A stretch of DNA of 64,000 nt from assembly GCF_000987775.1 (NCBI RefSeq), contig NZ_LAHO01000008.1, positions 62,001 through 126,000 of the forward strand, read 5' to 3'. The position numbers and the translations under genes were made by a program. Origin of the DNA: Arsukibacterium ikkense. GTDB taxonomy: Bacteria > Pseudomonadota > Gammaproteobacteria > Enterobacterales > Alteromonadaceae. Positions 18,855 to 28,135 of this stretch are shown here, piece after piece. A model generated the notes under the pieces. It made no database searches and was not told the origin of the DNA. It was given only the letters and a program-made list of their open reading frames with translations. Numbering within the stretch: the stretch's first letter is position 1; the number at the start of each line of letters is the position of its first letter.

Positions 18855-19536
18855 TTCTTGCATAAGTCCTTGCGCCAAAAATTGCGGTGCCTAATCTTAT
18901 CATAGTTGCACCATATTTCAGAGCTAAGGGCCAGTCATCTGACATGCCCATCGACAGTTCTATTGCGCCAGGGTATTTTTGCTGCAGGTTTGCTGATAGC
19001 TGCTGCATTGCGGCAAACGCCCGTTCACTGTCACCCGGGGCGGGTATCGCCATCAAACCCTTCAGCTCTAACTGTGGCAGTGTACTTACCGCCAATGCCA
19101 GCTCGTCCAGCTCAGCAGCACTAATACCAGCTTTACTGGCTTCATTACTGATATTAACTTGTAATAATATTTTTAGTTTGCCCAGTTCTGGCGGGCGCTG
19201 TGCCGCCAAACGCTCGGCAATTTTCAGCCGATCAATGCTGTGCACCCAGCTGGCATGCCCGGCAACCAGCCGGGTTTTATTGGACTGCAGTGGCCCGATA
19301 AAATGCCACTGCAAATCTTGCAGTGTGGCCAATTCATCGGCTTTACTTTGCAGTTCTTGCGGGTAATTTTCGCCAAACTGGCGCTGCCCGGCCTGATAGG
19401 CTTCTGCAATGGCTGCTGCCGGTTTAGTCTTGCTAACCGCAATTAAGCAAATGCTGGTCAGATCCCTGCCTAACTCCAGGCAATTTTCTGTCAGGTTCTG
19501 ATAGGCGGCGTTCAGTTGATCTGCTATGTTATTCAT
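18847..19536 (-). CDS. yggS: PLP homeostasis protein YggS/PLPBP
   Basis: A 229-residue single-domain PLP-binding protein (alanine racemase N-terminal fold). The PLP lysine is in LIAVSKTKPA near residue 35, and the conserved FGENYPQEL, WHFIGPLQSNK and SMGMSDDWPLAL motifs are all present. YggS keeps pyridoxal phosphate and amino-acid balance. ATG 19536 was chosen over an in-frame TTG at 19548. Its start is only 30 bases from the pilT start on the other strand, the arrangement seen in E. coli (yggR/yggS). It heads the run yggS-proC-yggT-DUF4426-rdgB-hemW. Confidence 0.93.
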   Translation of the reverse strand: MNNIADQLNAAYQNLTENCLELGRDLTSICLIAVSKTKPAAAIAEAYQAGQRQFGENYPQELQSKADELATLQDLQWHFIGPLQSNKTRLVAGHASWVHSIDRLKIAERLAAQRPPELGKLKILLQVNISNEASKAGISAAELDELALAVSTLPQLELKGLMAIPAPGDSERAFAAMQQLSANLQQKYPGAIELSMGMSDDWPLALKYGATMIRLGTAIFGARTYARNE

Positions 19537-19566
19537 ATTTGTTGGCAAGCCGGAGTAGAAATTGTC

Positions 19567-20619
19567 ATGGATATTACCGAATTATTAGCCTTTAGTGTTG
19601 AACATAAAGCGTCAGATTTACACCTTTCTGCTGGCGTACCGCCGCTTATCCGGGTTGATGGTGATGTGCGTAAACTGAATATACCACCATTAACACATAA
19701 AGAGGTGCATGCGCTGGTATACGAAATTATGACTGACAAGCAGCGTAAAGAATACGAAGAACATCTTGAATCAGACTTCTCGTTTGAAGTACCAAATTTA
19801 GCCCGGTTCCGGGTTAATGCTTTTGTGCAGAACCGCGGTGCCTCAGCGGTATTTCGAACCATCCCCAGCGAAGTGCTTACCTTAGATGATTTGGGCGCAC
19901 CGGATATTTTCAAGACTATTTCAGAAAACCCGCGTGGTCTGGTACTGGTAACCGGGCCAACCGGCTCTGGTAAAAGTACCACCCTGGCGGCCATGGTCGA
20001 TTACATTAACACCATGCGGCACGATCATATTCTCACCATTGAAGATCCGATAGAATTTGTGCATAACAACAAATCTTGTCTGATCAATCAGCGTGAAGTG
20101 CATCGTGATACACACAGTTTCAGCAATGCGTTACGCTCAGCATTGCGGGAAGATCCTGACGTTATTTTGGTTGGTGAATTACGGGATTTAGAAACTATCC
20201 GGTTGGCAATGACGGCTGCTGAAACCGGTCACCTGGTGTTTGGTACCCTGCACACCACCTCAGCACCTAAAACCATTGACCGGATCATCGACGTTTTCCC
20301 CGGGGAAGAAAAAGATATGGTGCGTTCAATGCTGTCTGAGTCTTTACGGGCGGTTATCTCGCAAACACTACTGAAAAAAATAGGCGGGGGCCGGATCGCC
20401 GCACACGAGATCATGGTCGGTGTGCCTGCCATTCGTAACCTTATACGCGAAGATAAAATTGCCCAAATGTATTCGGTGATTCAAACCGGCGCTTCGCATG
20501 GTATGCAAACCATGGATCAGTGCCTGGTTAATCTGGTAAATCGCGGTTTAATTTCGCAAAAAGACGCGCAAAGTAAAGCGCAGGATAAAAACACTTTTGG
20601 CGCTATGGGCCGGATTTAA
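19567..20619 (+). CDS. pilT: Type IV pilus retraction ATPase PilT
   Basis: A 350-residue hexameric motor ATPase that pulls type IV pili back. N-terminal PAS-like domain to about residue 100; Walker A GPTGSGKST; Asp box with ILTIEDPIEF; Walker B VILVGELRD with the His box TGHLVFGTLHTTSA; the PilT-specific AIRNLIRE motif follows near residue 290. ATG 19567 gives the usual start MDITELLAFSVEHKASDLHLSAG; the longer open frame upstream overlaps yggS and is not needed. pilU follows 23 bases later, so the two are an operon. Confidence 0.96.
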   Translation: MDITELLAFSVEHKASDLHLSAGVPPLIRVDGDVRKLNIPPLTHKEVHALVYEIMTDKQRKEYEEHLESDFSFEVPNLARFRVNAFVQNRGASAVFRTIPSEVLTLDDLGAPDIFKTISENPRGLVLVTGPTGSGKSTTLAAMVDYINTMRHDHILTIEDPIEFVHNNKSCLINQREVHRDTHSFSNALRSALREDPDVILVGELRDLETIRLAMTAAETGHLVFGTLHTTSAPKTIDRIIDVFPGEEKDMVRSMLSESLRAVISQTLLKKIGGGRIAAHEIMVGVPAIRNLIREDKIAQMYSVIQTGASHGMQTMDQCLVNLVNRGLISQKDAQSKAQDKNTFGAMGRI

Positions 20620-20642
20620 AGCCGCATTTAGGAATTGACTGA

Positions 20643-21767
20643 ATGGAACTGACAGATTTTCTAAGCAAAATGGTCAAAATGGGTGCATCAGATATGTTTG
20701 TTACTGCCGGCTTGCCGGTGGCAGCAAAAATAAATGGTGAGTTGACCATGATCGACGATACACCATTAACTGATGCTGCGTCGCTGGAGCTGGTGCTCGA
20801 AGCGATGAATGAAAAACAGCAGCACGAGTTTAATCATAGCAAGGAATGTAACTTTGCTATTTCTAATGATGCCGGTCGCTTCCGGGTATCGGCATTCTGG
20901 CAGCGTGATCAGGCGGGTATGGTGGTGCGGCGCATTGTTACCACTATCCCCAGTGCCGACGAACTTGGCCTGCCGCCTATTATGAAAGACATTATTATGT
21001 CGAAACGCGGCCTGGTACTGTTTGTCGGTGGCACCGGTACCGGTAAGTCGACCTCACTGGCGGCGCTACTGGGCTATCGCAATAAAAACTCGAAAGGCCA
21101 TATTCTGACTATCGAAGACCCGATAGAATTTGTACACGAACACCAGAAAAGCCTGGTAACGCAGCGTGAAGTAGGGATTGATACCGAATCATTTGAAGCT
21201 GCGCTGAAAAGCTCATTACGCCAGGCGCCAGATGTTATTCTGATAGGTGAAATCCGTAGTCAGGATACCATGGAGTATGCACTGTCGTTCGCTGAAACCG
21301 GCCACCTGTGTATTGCCACCTTACACGCCAATAATGCTAACCAGGCCATTGATCGGATCATGCATTTAGTCCCCAAAGAAATGCATGACAAATTGCGCTT
21401 TGACTTATCATTAAACCTGCGGGCGATAGTAGCCCAGCAATTAATTCCCACCGCCGATGGCCAGGGCCGGGTGGCGGCTATTGAAGTGTTGCTAAACTCG
21501 CCGCTGGTAGCAGATTTAATTGCCCGGGGTGAAGTAGGTGAAATTAAAGCAGTAATGAGTAAATCGCGTGAGCTGGGGATGCAAACCTTTGATCAGGCAT
21601 TGTATGACATGTATCAACGTGGAGACATAAGCTATGCGGATGCCATTCACCATGCGGATTCACCGAATGATTTACGCCTGATGATTAAATTACGCAATAA
21701 TGAAACCAAGGGCGCCGGTTTCTTATCAGGGGTAACGCTGGAAGGCTTTGAGAAAGACGAAAAGTAA
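20643..21767 (+). CDS. pilU: Type IV pilus ATPase PilU
   Basis: A 374-residue PilT paralogue that assists pilus retraction under load. It has Walker A GGTGTGKST, the Asp box LTIEDPIEFVH, Walker B VILIGEIRSQDTME and the His box TGHLCIATLHANNANQ. The N-terminal MVKMGASDMFVTAGLPVAAKI and the extended acidic/basic C-terminus (GVTLEGFEKDEK) are typical of PilU rather than PilT. It follows pilT by 23 bases. No strong terminator was found after it; the transglycosylase gene converges 37 bases away. Confidence 0.95.
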   Translation: MELTDFLSKMVKMGASDMFVTAGLPVAAKINGELTMIDDTPLTDAASLELVLEAMNEKQQHEFNHSKECNFAISNDAGRFRVSAFWQRDQAGMVVRRIVTTIPSADELGLPPIMKDIIMSKRGLVLFVGGTGTGKSTSLAALLGYRNKNSKGHILTIEDPIEFVHEHQKSLVTQREVGIDTESFEAALKSSLRQAPDVILIGEIRSQDTMEYALSFAETGHLCIATLHANNANQAIDRIMHLVPKEMHDKLRFDLSLNLRAIVAQQLIPTADGQGRVAAIEVLLNSPLVADLIARGEVGEIKAVMSKSRELGMQTFDQALYDMYQRGDISYADAIHHADSPNDLRLMIKLRNNETKGAGFLSGVTLEGFEKDEK

Positions 21768-21804
21768 GCCGTTAATTCCGAATTAATTCAGCAGGTTGTC
21801 TGGT

Positions 21805-22518
21805 TCAGGCAGCCTGCTGATAGCGTTTATGCAGAATAAGTACCCGCTTAATATAGGCCTGTGTTTCGGCAAAAGGTGGTACGCCCTGATGGCGCCTGAC
21901 ATTACCCGGCCCGGCGTTATAGGCTGCCAGGGTTAAGTTTAAATCACCGTTATACTGCTTTAACAACCTTGCCAGATAAACACTACCACCCTGAATATTC
22001 TGCTCTGCTGATAACGGGTCGCTAACCCCCAGCATGGTTGCGGTATCGGGCATCAGCTGCATTAAGCCAATAGCACCGCGTTTGGATAAGGCCGCCACCT
22101 GAAAAGCCGATTCAGCATGAATGACAGCTCTGATCAACGCCGGATCCAATTGTTGCTCCTGGGCTATCCGGTCAATAATCCGGTTATAGGGCCGGACAAA
22201 TAATGGCGTGTTGTGCCAATTGATACTGGAGTTTGGGTCGCAGGCAAAACAATCAAAATGCAGTTGCTGATAGGGCCGGTTAACCGGTCGTCTGTCTGAA
22301 AATAATACCGTGCCATCCGCCTGGTTTGACTTAAACACCGCAATACTATTGGCAGGCGCAGGCTTAGCCACTGGTTGCGCCTGGGGTTGCTGGCCTGGTT
22401 GCAGTTTCAGCTGACGTTTCGGTTCGCTATTAACCTCTACCGAAGCTGGCGTAGCGCCAGTCAACGGCGAGCTAAGCATTAGCAGACAGCTGCAAATAAT
22501 CGTAACAGGACGTTGCAC
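21805..22518 (-). CDS. SLT-type lytic transglycosylase
   Basis: A 237-residue exported murein hydrolase. After a signal peptide (residues 1-23) and a Pro/Gln-rich linker comes a short DUF4124-like strand pair (VFKSNQADGTVLFSDRRP), then the goose-lysozyme-type catalytic domain: the catalytic Glu in VIHAESAFQVAALS, GAIGLMQLMPDTA, and NLTLAAYNAGPGNVRRHQGVPPF, the three SLT signatures. It would cleave peptidoglycan glycan strands in the periplasm. It lies 67 bases after the DUF3422 gene on the same strand and converges with pilU; a link to pilus passage through the wall is possible but not shown. Confidence 0.9.
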   Translation of the reverse strand: MQRPVTIICSCLLMLSSPLTGATPASVEVNSEPKRQLKLQPGQQPQAQPVAKPAPANSIAVFKSNQADGTVLFSDRRPVNRPYQQLHFDCFACDPNSSINWHNTPLFVRPYNRIIDRIAQEQQLDPALIRAVIHAESAFQVAALSKRGAIGLMQLMPDTATMLGVSDPLSAEQNIQGGSVYLARLLKQYNGDLNLTLAAYNAGPGNVRRHQGVPPFAETQAYIKRVLILHKRYQQAA

Positions 22519-22585
22519 TTCAATGATCCATCAGATGTAAGATCGCCAGTAAAGCACTAAGTTGGCTAAATCTCAAGTTACCGCT

Positions 22586-23869
22586 TCAGCTGACTTTGTC
22601 CTTTTGCAATTGCCGGCTTAAGTAAAGCAATAACAAGCCGACGGCCAGCAATACCAACGGCAAGCTCAGGCTGCGCCATAAATTGACATTCAGTTTTGGT
22701 AACCAGAAGGCAGCTGCCAGCACTGCTTTATCGGCTAATTGCGCGGCGTAGTAGCTAATAGCCACGAACGACAAGCCTTCTACCACTTGCTGGAGTTTGA
22801 GCTGCAGGCGGGCTTTCTTGTCCATGGATACCAGCAACTGCTGGTTCTGTTGCTCCAGCTTCAGATTGATCCGGGTGCGCAGTAACTCGGTAGAACGCCC
22901 CAGCCTGGCACTTAATGATGTCTGGCGGGCCTGAACCGATTCACTGGTCCGAAAAGCGGGGGTTAACCTGCGCTCGGTAAAATCCTGCAACGACATTAAA
23001 TCACTGATTGGCGTCTCATTCAGTGCTTTTAAGCGGTCCTGGGTTAACTGGTAATAGGCTGCGGTGGCGGCTAACCGCGAACTGGTTTCTGCAATCAGAT
23101 GCTCAGTTTGTGCTGCCAGCTGACTTATTTGATTCAGCAGCCGCTCGTCGTTATCCCGCTCTTGCTCAAGCCGCTGGGTCAGCATTGACAACTGCTGCTC
23201 CAGATTATTCAGTTTATGCAATGCCTGGCGGGCGACCGGCCACCCCAGCAATGCCAGCTTACGGTAGTTGCCTAAATCAAACAATTGTTGTACCAGCCGG
23301 CCCAGCCGGGCAGGGCTTAACCCATAGTCGACCAGCAGCAAGCGGCCCGCGCCTTCAGCATGCTTTTGAAAATCAGTCCAAATCCGGGCTTTTTCATCGG
23401 CCAGCATGCTGCTGATACAGGTTTCATCATTAAAATAGCGACTGATTTCACCTTTGGCGGGTAAGGCTTTGGCCGGAATAACCGTTAGCTGAACTACCCG
23501 AAACACCTGACCGGGTATTTCATCAAACCAATCGCGGCTGGGTAAAAAGCTCAGGGGATCGTCAAACAACGCCGGTGCGGATCCGGGCAAAATAAAGGTA
23601 TAACTGGAAAACTCGCCATGGCGCTCCCAGCGCAAGCTACCGGCAAATAGCGAGATATTCAGATCCTGATCGGTTTCGGTTAAATGGGTGCCTTGTTGCT
23701 CGGCCTGACGTTGCATCAGGCTGAACTCCAGCTGGCGTGAGGCACTGGCCACGGTAAAGGTAAAATGACACAGTCGGCAGGGCGCGCAGAGGGTAGGGAA
23801 GGTGCGCTGGCGTAGTTCCTTATCTAATACATCGCGTAGCGGGTGATTACGTAAGGTGAGCTTGCTCAT
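22586..23869 (-). CDS. DUF3422 family membrane protein
   Basis: A 427-residue protein of the DUF3422 family. ATG 23869 follows AGGAGTTGAAT and gives the standard start MSKLTLRNHPLRDVLDKELRQR. The N-terminal half is a soluble domain with several Trp/Phe motifs (LRWERHGEFSSYTF); about residues 230-380 are helical coiled coil, and two C-terminal membrane segments (about 365-385 and 400-420) anchor it. Function is unknown; the fold recalls the RMND1/Sif2 (DUF155) style, with cytosolic domain then coiled coil then TM pair, although I cannot prove this. No partner gene is evident. Confidence 0.82.
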   Translation of the reverse strand: MSKLTLRNHPLRDVLDKELRQRTFPTLCAPCRLCHFTFTVASASRQLEFSLMQRQAEQQGTHLTETDQDLNISLFAGSLRWERHGEFSSYTFILPGSAPALFDDPLSFLPSRDWFDEIPGQVFRVVQLTVIPAKALPAKGEISRYFNDETCISSMLADEKARIWTDFQKHAEGAGRLLLVDYGLSPARLGRLVQQLFDLGNYRKLALLGWPVARQALHKLNNLEQQLSMLTQRLEQERDNDERLLNQISQLAAQTEHLIAETSSRLAATAAYYQLTQDRLKALNETPISDLMSLQDFTERRLTPAFRTSESVQARQTSLSARLGRSTELLRTRINLKLEQQNQQLLVSMDKKARLQLKLQQVVEGLSFVAISYYAAQLADKAVLAAAFWLPKLNVNLWRSLSLPLVLLAVGLLLLYLSRQLQKDKVS

Positions 23870-24137
23870 ATTCAACTCCTCAATCACAGAAAACCGGAAA
23901 GACAACAAGTCGGTTAGGCTATAACAAGCAGATCCTGTGCCAGTTGCAGTAAGGCGCTGCATTGCGGTTTAGTCTGCAGCTAAGCCATTACAATAGTTTG
24001 AATTATCCGTGACGGTTTCTTTGTAACGGTAACAATTGCCGCCATTAGTCTGTACTAAAACAAAGCAAGCTGCTGCAAGATGGGGCAGCTTGGGTTAAAA
24101 TAATGACCTCGCCCGCTACTAATTCCGGAAGCTCAAC

Positions 24138-25022
24138 ATGGCCCGCAGCGCTAATCACACTCTGTTCCTGGCTATCTGCTGCGTGTTGTTGGCAATGGTA
24201 ACCATTCAGACGGGGGCCTCCATTGCCAAACAATTATTTCCGCTGATCGGACCGGATGGCACCACCGCGCTGCGCCTGGGATTTTCAGCCATTGTACTGT
24301 GGCTGGTGTTTCGACCCTGGCGGGCGTTGCCAAGGGGGCGCGACTGGCAGGCCATTATTGTTTATGGCTTGTGTTTAGGCGGCATGAACATTTTGTTTTA
24401 TCTGGCGATTGCCCGTATTCCGCTGGGGATTGGCGTGGCGCTGGAATTTACCGGGCCCTTAACAGTTGCGCTACTGGCATCGCGCCGGAAACGGGATTTA
24501 TTCTGGGTAGGTTGCGCTATTGCCGGTATTTTGATGCTGTTGCCGGACATGCGCGGTGCTGATGCATTGGATCCCATCGGCGTGCTGCAGGCGCTGGCAG
24601 CGGGGGCCTGTTGGGCTGGTTATATCTTATTTGGCAAAAAGACCGGGTCGCAGGCTTCTGGCGGTATTACTGTGGCACTGGGCATGACAGTAGCCGCCAT
24701 GGTGTTGGTGCCGCTTGGCGCTGTGAGCCAGGGAATGGCACTGTTAAGCTGGCAGGTATTACCGCTGGGTTTATTGGTGGGTATTTTATCCAGTGCTATT
24801 CCGTATTCGCTGGAAATGGTGGCACTGCGCCATATGACCTCACAAAATTTTAGTGTGTTTATGAGTATGGAGCCGGCTATTGCGGCGCTGGCGGGTTTTA
24901 TTATTCTGGCTGAGTTGCTGACATTGTGGCAGTGGTTGGCGATTGCGCTGGTGATTATCGCGTCGCTTGGCAGCTCGTTAACGGCCGGCAAGGCTAAGGC
25001 TGCCTCGCCGGCGTTAAATTAA
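24138..25022 (+). CDS. EamA/DMT transporter, RhtA-like exporter
   Basis: A 294-residue inner-membrane protein with ten membrane segments in two EamA repeats. The sequence resembles E. coli RhtA, a threonine/homoserine exporter: IAKQLFPLIGPDGTTALRLGFSA, and later LEFTGPLTVAL and LSSAIPYSLEMVALRHMTSQNFSVFMSMEPAIAAL (given in part) are typical. Substrate is likely small neutral amino acids. GGAAG stands before the ATG. It is monocistronic: divergent from DUF3422 by 268 bases (in which I see no other gene) and convergent with the RND permease, stops seven bases apart. Confidence 0.85.
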   Translation: MARSANHTLFLAICCVLLAMVTIQTGASIAKQLFPLIGPDGTTALRLGFSAIVLWLVFRPWRALPRGRDWQAIIVYGLCLGGMNILFYLAIARIPLGIGVALEFTGPLTVALLASRRKRDLFWVGCAIAGILMLLPDMRGADALDPIGVLQALAAGACWAGYILFGKKTGSQASGGITVALGMTVAAMVLVPLGAVSQGMALLSWQVLPLGLLVGILSSAIPYSLEMVALRHMTSQNFSVFMSMEPAIAALAGFIILAELLTLWQWLAIALVIIASLGSSLTAGKAKAASPALN

Positions 25023-25028
25023 CTTCAG

Positions 25029-28000
25029 TTACATTGTTGTGCTGTTGATGCTCTCCGCTGCATGAGCAGACTCTGGCTGTAACTGATAGTCACGCGCCAG
25101 TAGCAGATACATGGCCGGTACCACATACAGCGTAAATAGGGTGCCTATCGTCATGCCGCTGGCAATCACCAGCCCCATCGCATAGCGTGAACCCGCGCCC
25201 GCACCGGTGGCAATCAGCAACGGGATCATGGCCAGCACGGTGGCGGCTGTGGTCATCAGAATAGGTCGCAGCCGTAAACTGGTGGCTTCTTCAATTGCAT
25301 CGCGCTTGCTTTTGCCTTCAAGTTGTAACTGGTTAGCAAATTCTACGATCAGAATACCGTGCTTGGCGATTAAGCCGACCAGGGTCAGCAAGCCCACCTG
25401 CGTATAAATATTAATGCTGGTAAAGCCTAAGCTGGTGAAAATCAGCGCGCCGCAGACGCTCATCGGCACGGTAACCATGATGATGATAGCGTTTTTAAAT
25501 GACTCAAACTGCGCCGCCAAAATCAGGAAGATCACTATCAATGCAAAGAAAAAGGTCACTACCAGTTGCTGGCCTTCGGCTTTAAATTGCCGTGACTGCC
25601 CGGCATAGTCGACGCTAAAACCGGCAGGAAGCAGCTCGGCTGCGATATCATCCAGTACCGCCAGCGCTTCACCTAAGGGTACACCTGGACGCGGCACACC
25701 TGATATTTTTACCGCATTAAGCTGCTGAAAACCACGCAGTGCCTGCGGTTGCACCGATTCGGTCAGGGTGACTAATGCCGACAAGGGCACTAACTCCCCG
25801 GCGCTGTTGCGGGTGTAATATTGTTTCAACTGATCCGGGTTTAAGCGCTCAGCCCGTTCTACTTGCGGGATCACCCGGTAAGAGCGGTTATCCAGCGCAA
25901 AACGTCCGGCATCGGCGCCGGATAACAAGCTACCTAAATCAGCGGCAATTTGCTGCATAGACACCCCCATTAACGCCGCTTTGTCACGATCTACCTGGAC
26001 GGTTTGCCGCGGTCGGTTAATTTTTAAATCACTATCGACAAAGATAAAGCGGCCTGATGCCATTGCCCTGCCTAGTATTTGCTGCACCACCTCTTGTAAG
26101 GCATCAAATGACTGTGTTGAGCCGACGATAAACTCTACCGGCGTACCACCTCCTGGCGAAGGCAAAGAGGGCGGCACTAATGCAAAGCTGTTAAGGCCAG
26201 GTAAGTCTGCCATAAAGGGTTGAATATTTTGCTCCAGTACCTGGGCGGTAGTGCGGCTGCGCTGATCCCAGGGTGCTAGTACAAAGCCGGCAATAGCGTT
26301 GTTAGTGCTACCGGTACCATTGATGATAAAGATATTTTTAATCTCAGGCGCTTCAGCACTTAAGCGGTTTAGCTCTTTGGTATTGCGTTCCAGATAATCG
26401 AGGGTAGCGTAGCTGTCGGCTTCCAGTATAGAGAACACAAAGCCCTGATCTTCTGCCGGTTCCAGCTCCGAGGGGCTGGTGATGAACAGGAAATAACAGG
26501 ATAGCAGTACTATGGCACCAAAAGTCAGTACCACCGGCATGGCATTCAAGGCACCATGTAACTGGCGCTGATAACCATGGCGCAAGCGTTCAAACTGTTT
26601 ATCCAGCCAGGCTTCTAACGATTTTTCGTGCTGATCGCCTGCCTGATGCGGCTTTAAAATATAGGCACACATCATCGGCGATAATGTCAGCGCCACTACC
26701 CCGGATAACACCACCGAGGCGGCCAGGGTAAAGGCAAATTCAACAAAGAGTACGCCGGTTAAGCCGCCGACAAAACCTATCGGTAAAAACACTGCCACCA
26801 AAGTAGTCGACATGGTAATAATAGGCCAAGCCAGCTGCCGGGCACCTAAAATAGCCGCTTCGGTACGCGACTTACCTTCCTCAATAAAGCGGTGAATGTT
26901 CTCCAGCATAATGATGGCATCATCCACCACGATACCGATGGCCAGCACCATGGCGAGTAAGGTCAGCAGGTTGATGGAAAAACCCATTAACCACATTAAA
27001 AAGAAGGTGCCAATTAACGATACCGGTATGGCTACTGCCGGGATAATCACACTGCGCAGCGAGCCTAAAAAGGCATAGATTACCAGCACGACAATCACCA
27101 GTGCCAGTACGATAGAGATCACCACCTCATCGATAGCGTTTTCAATGTATTCGGTGGAGTCGTAAGGGATATCAGCATCCAGCCCTTCAGGCAACTGCGG
27201 GATAATATCGCGTTCCCAAATCTTTCTGACTTCTGCTATCACATCCAGCGCATTGGCATCAGGCGAGATTTCAATGCCTATAAAGGTCGCAGCCAGGCCG
27301 TTAAAACTGACTGAGCTTTCGTAGCTTTCGGCGCCCAGTTCCACAGTGGCGATGTCGCTTAAGCGCACCACACTCTGGCTGTCGCTGCTTATTACTAACT
27401 GCTGAAATTGCTCGACACTGTGTAAATCGGTAGCCGCATTCAGATCGACCGCGACCATTTGTCCCTTGGTGCGCCCCAGCGCTGCTAACACGTTGTTGCT
27501 GCGAAGGGCGCCGCTAACGTCAGAGCCGGTAATACCAAAAGCCGCCATTTTTACCGGGTCCAGCCAAATACGCATGGCAAAGGTACGTGCGCCAAGAATT
27601 TCAGCCCGCTGCACGCCGGGTATGGTAGCCAATTGCGGCTCTATTACCCGTACCAGATAATCGGTGATCTGGTTGTTGCCCAGCACCTCAGAGTAAAACG
27701 ACAGATACATCGCCGCCACATCCTGGCCGACCTTTAGCGAAATCACCGGATCGCGGGCATTTTGCGGTAACTCAGAGCGAATTTTGTTTACCTGCGCCGC
27801 GATCTGGGTTAGCGCCTGGTTAGGTTCGTAATCCAGCCGCAAATAAGCTTCGATGGTACTGACCCCTGCCACTGAGGTCGATACCAGGTAATCAATGCCT
27901 TCAGCAGCGGCAATTTCCCGCTCCAGCGGCGTGGTTATAAAGCCCTGAATCAAATCGGCATCGGCACCGACATAGACAGTGCTGACCGTGACCACCGCAT

Positions 28001-28124
28001 TCTGAATTTCTGGAAACTGCCGCACATTCATATCCATAATGGCGCGCAGGCCCATTAGCAGGATAAACAGGCTGACCACAACCGACAGAATCGGCTTTTT
28101 GATAAAGACATCAGTAAAGCGCAT
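25029..28124 (-). CDS. RND multidrug efflux permease (HAE-1 family)
   Basis: A 1031-residue inner-membrane pump of the AcrB/MexB fold. It begins MRFTDVFIKKPILSVVVSLFILLMG, has the TM4 GIVVDDAIIMLENI stretch with the paired Asp residues of the proton relay, the large periplasmic porter loops between TM1-2 and TM7-8, and GFTSINIYTQVGLLTLVGLIAKHGILIVEFAN in TM10-11 (given in part). Drug or bile/fatty-acid export is expected. It is 11 bases downstream of its adaptor and lacks a linked outer-membrane channel gene, so it probably uses a TolC encoded elsewhere. Confidence 0.95.
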   Translation of the reverse strand: MRFTDVFIKKPILSVVVSLFILLMGLRAIMDMNVRQFPEIQNAVVTVSTVYVGADADLIQGFITTPLEREIAAAEGIDYLVSTSVAGVSTIEAYLRLDYEPNQALTQIAAQVNKIRSELPQNARDPVISLKVGQDVAAMYLSFYSEVLGNNQITDYLVRVIEPQLATIPGVQRAEILGARTFAMRIWLDPVKMAAFGITGSDVSGALRSNNVLAALGRTKGQMVAVDLNAATDLHSVEQFQQLVISSDSQSVVRLSDIATVELGAESYESSVSFNGLAATFIGIEISPDANALDVIAEVRKIWERDIIPQLPEGLDADIPYDSTEYIENAIDEVVISIVLALVIVVLVIYAFLGSLRSVIIPAVAIPVSLIGTFFLMWLMGFSINLLTLLAMVLAIGIVVDDAIIMLENIHRFIEEGKSRTEAAILGARQLAWPIITMSTTLVAVFLPIGFVGGLTGVLFVEFAFTLAASVVLSGVVALTLSPMMCAYILKPHQAGDQHEKSLEAWLDKQFERLRHGYQRQLHGALNAMPVVLTFGAIVLLSCYFLFITSPSELEPAEDQGFVFSILEADSYATLDYLERNTKELNRLSAEAPEIKNIFIINGTGSTNNAIAGFVLAPWDQRSRTTAQVLEQNIQPFMADLPGLNSFALVPPSLPSPGGGTPVEFIVGSTQSFDALQEVVQQILGRAMASGRFIFVDSDLKINRPRQTVQVDRDKAALMGVSMQQIAADLGSLLSGADAGRFALDNRSYRVIPQVERAERLNPDQLKQYYTRNSAGELVPLSALVTLTESVQPQALRGFQQLNAVKISGVPRPGVPLGEALAVLDDIAAELLPAGFSVDYAGQSRQFKAEGQQLVVTFFFALIVIFLILAAQFESFKNAIIIMVTVPMSVCGALIFTSLGFTSINIYTQVGLLTLVGLIAKHGILIVEFANQLQLEGKSKRDAIEEATSLRLRPILMTTAATVLAMIPLLIATGAGAGSRYAMGLVIASGMTIGTLFTLYVVPAMYLLLARDYQLQPESAHAAESINSTTM

Positions 28125-28135
28125 ACAGGAGTTCC

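Noticed and set aside
21789..21819. CAGCAGG/CCTGCTG hairpin between pilU and the transglycosylase gene
   Set aside because: Seven-base stem with a 17-base loop, partly inside the transglycosylase coding end and without a T-run; too weak to call a terminator.
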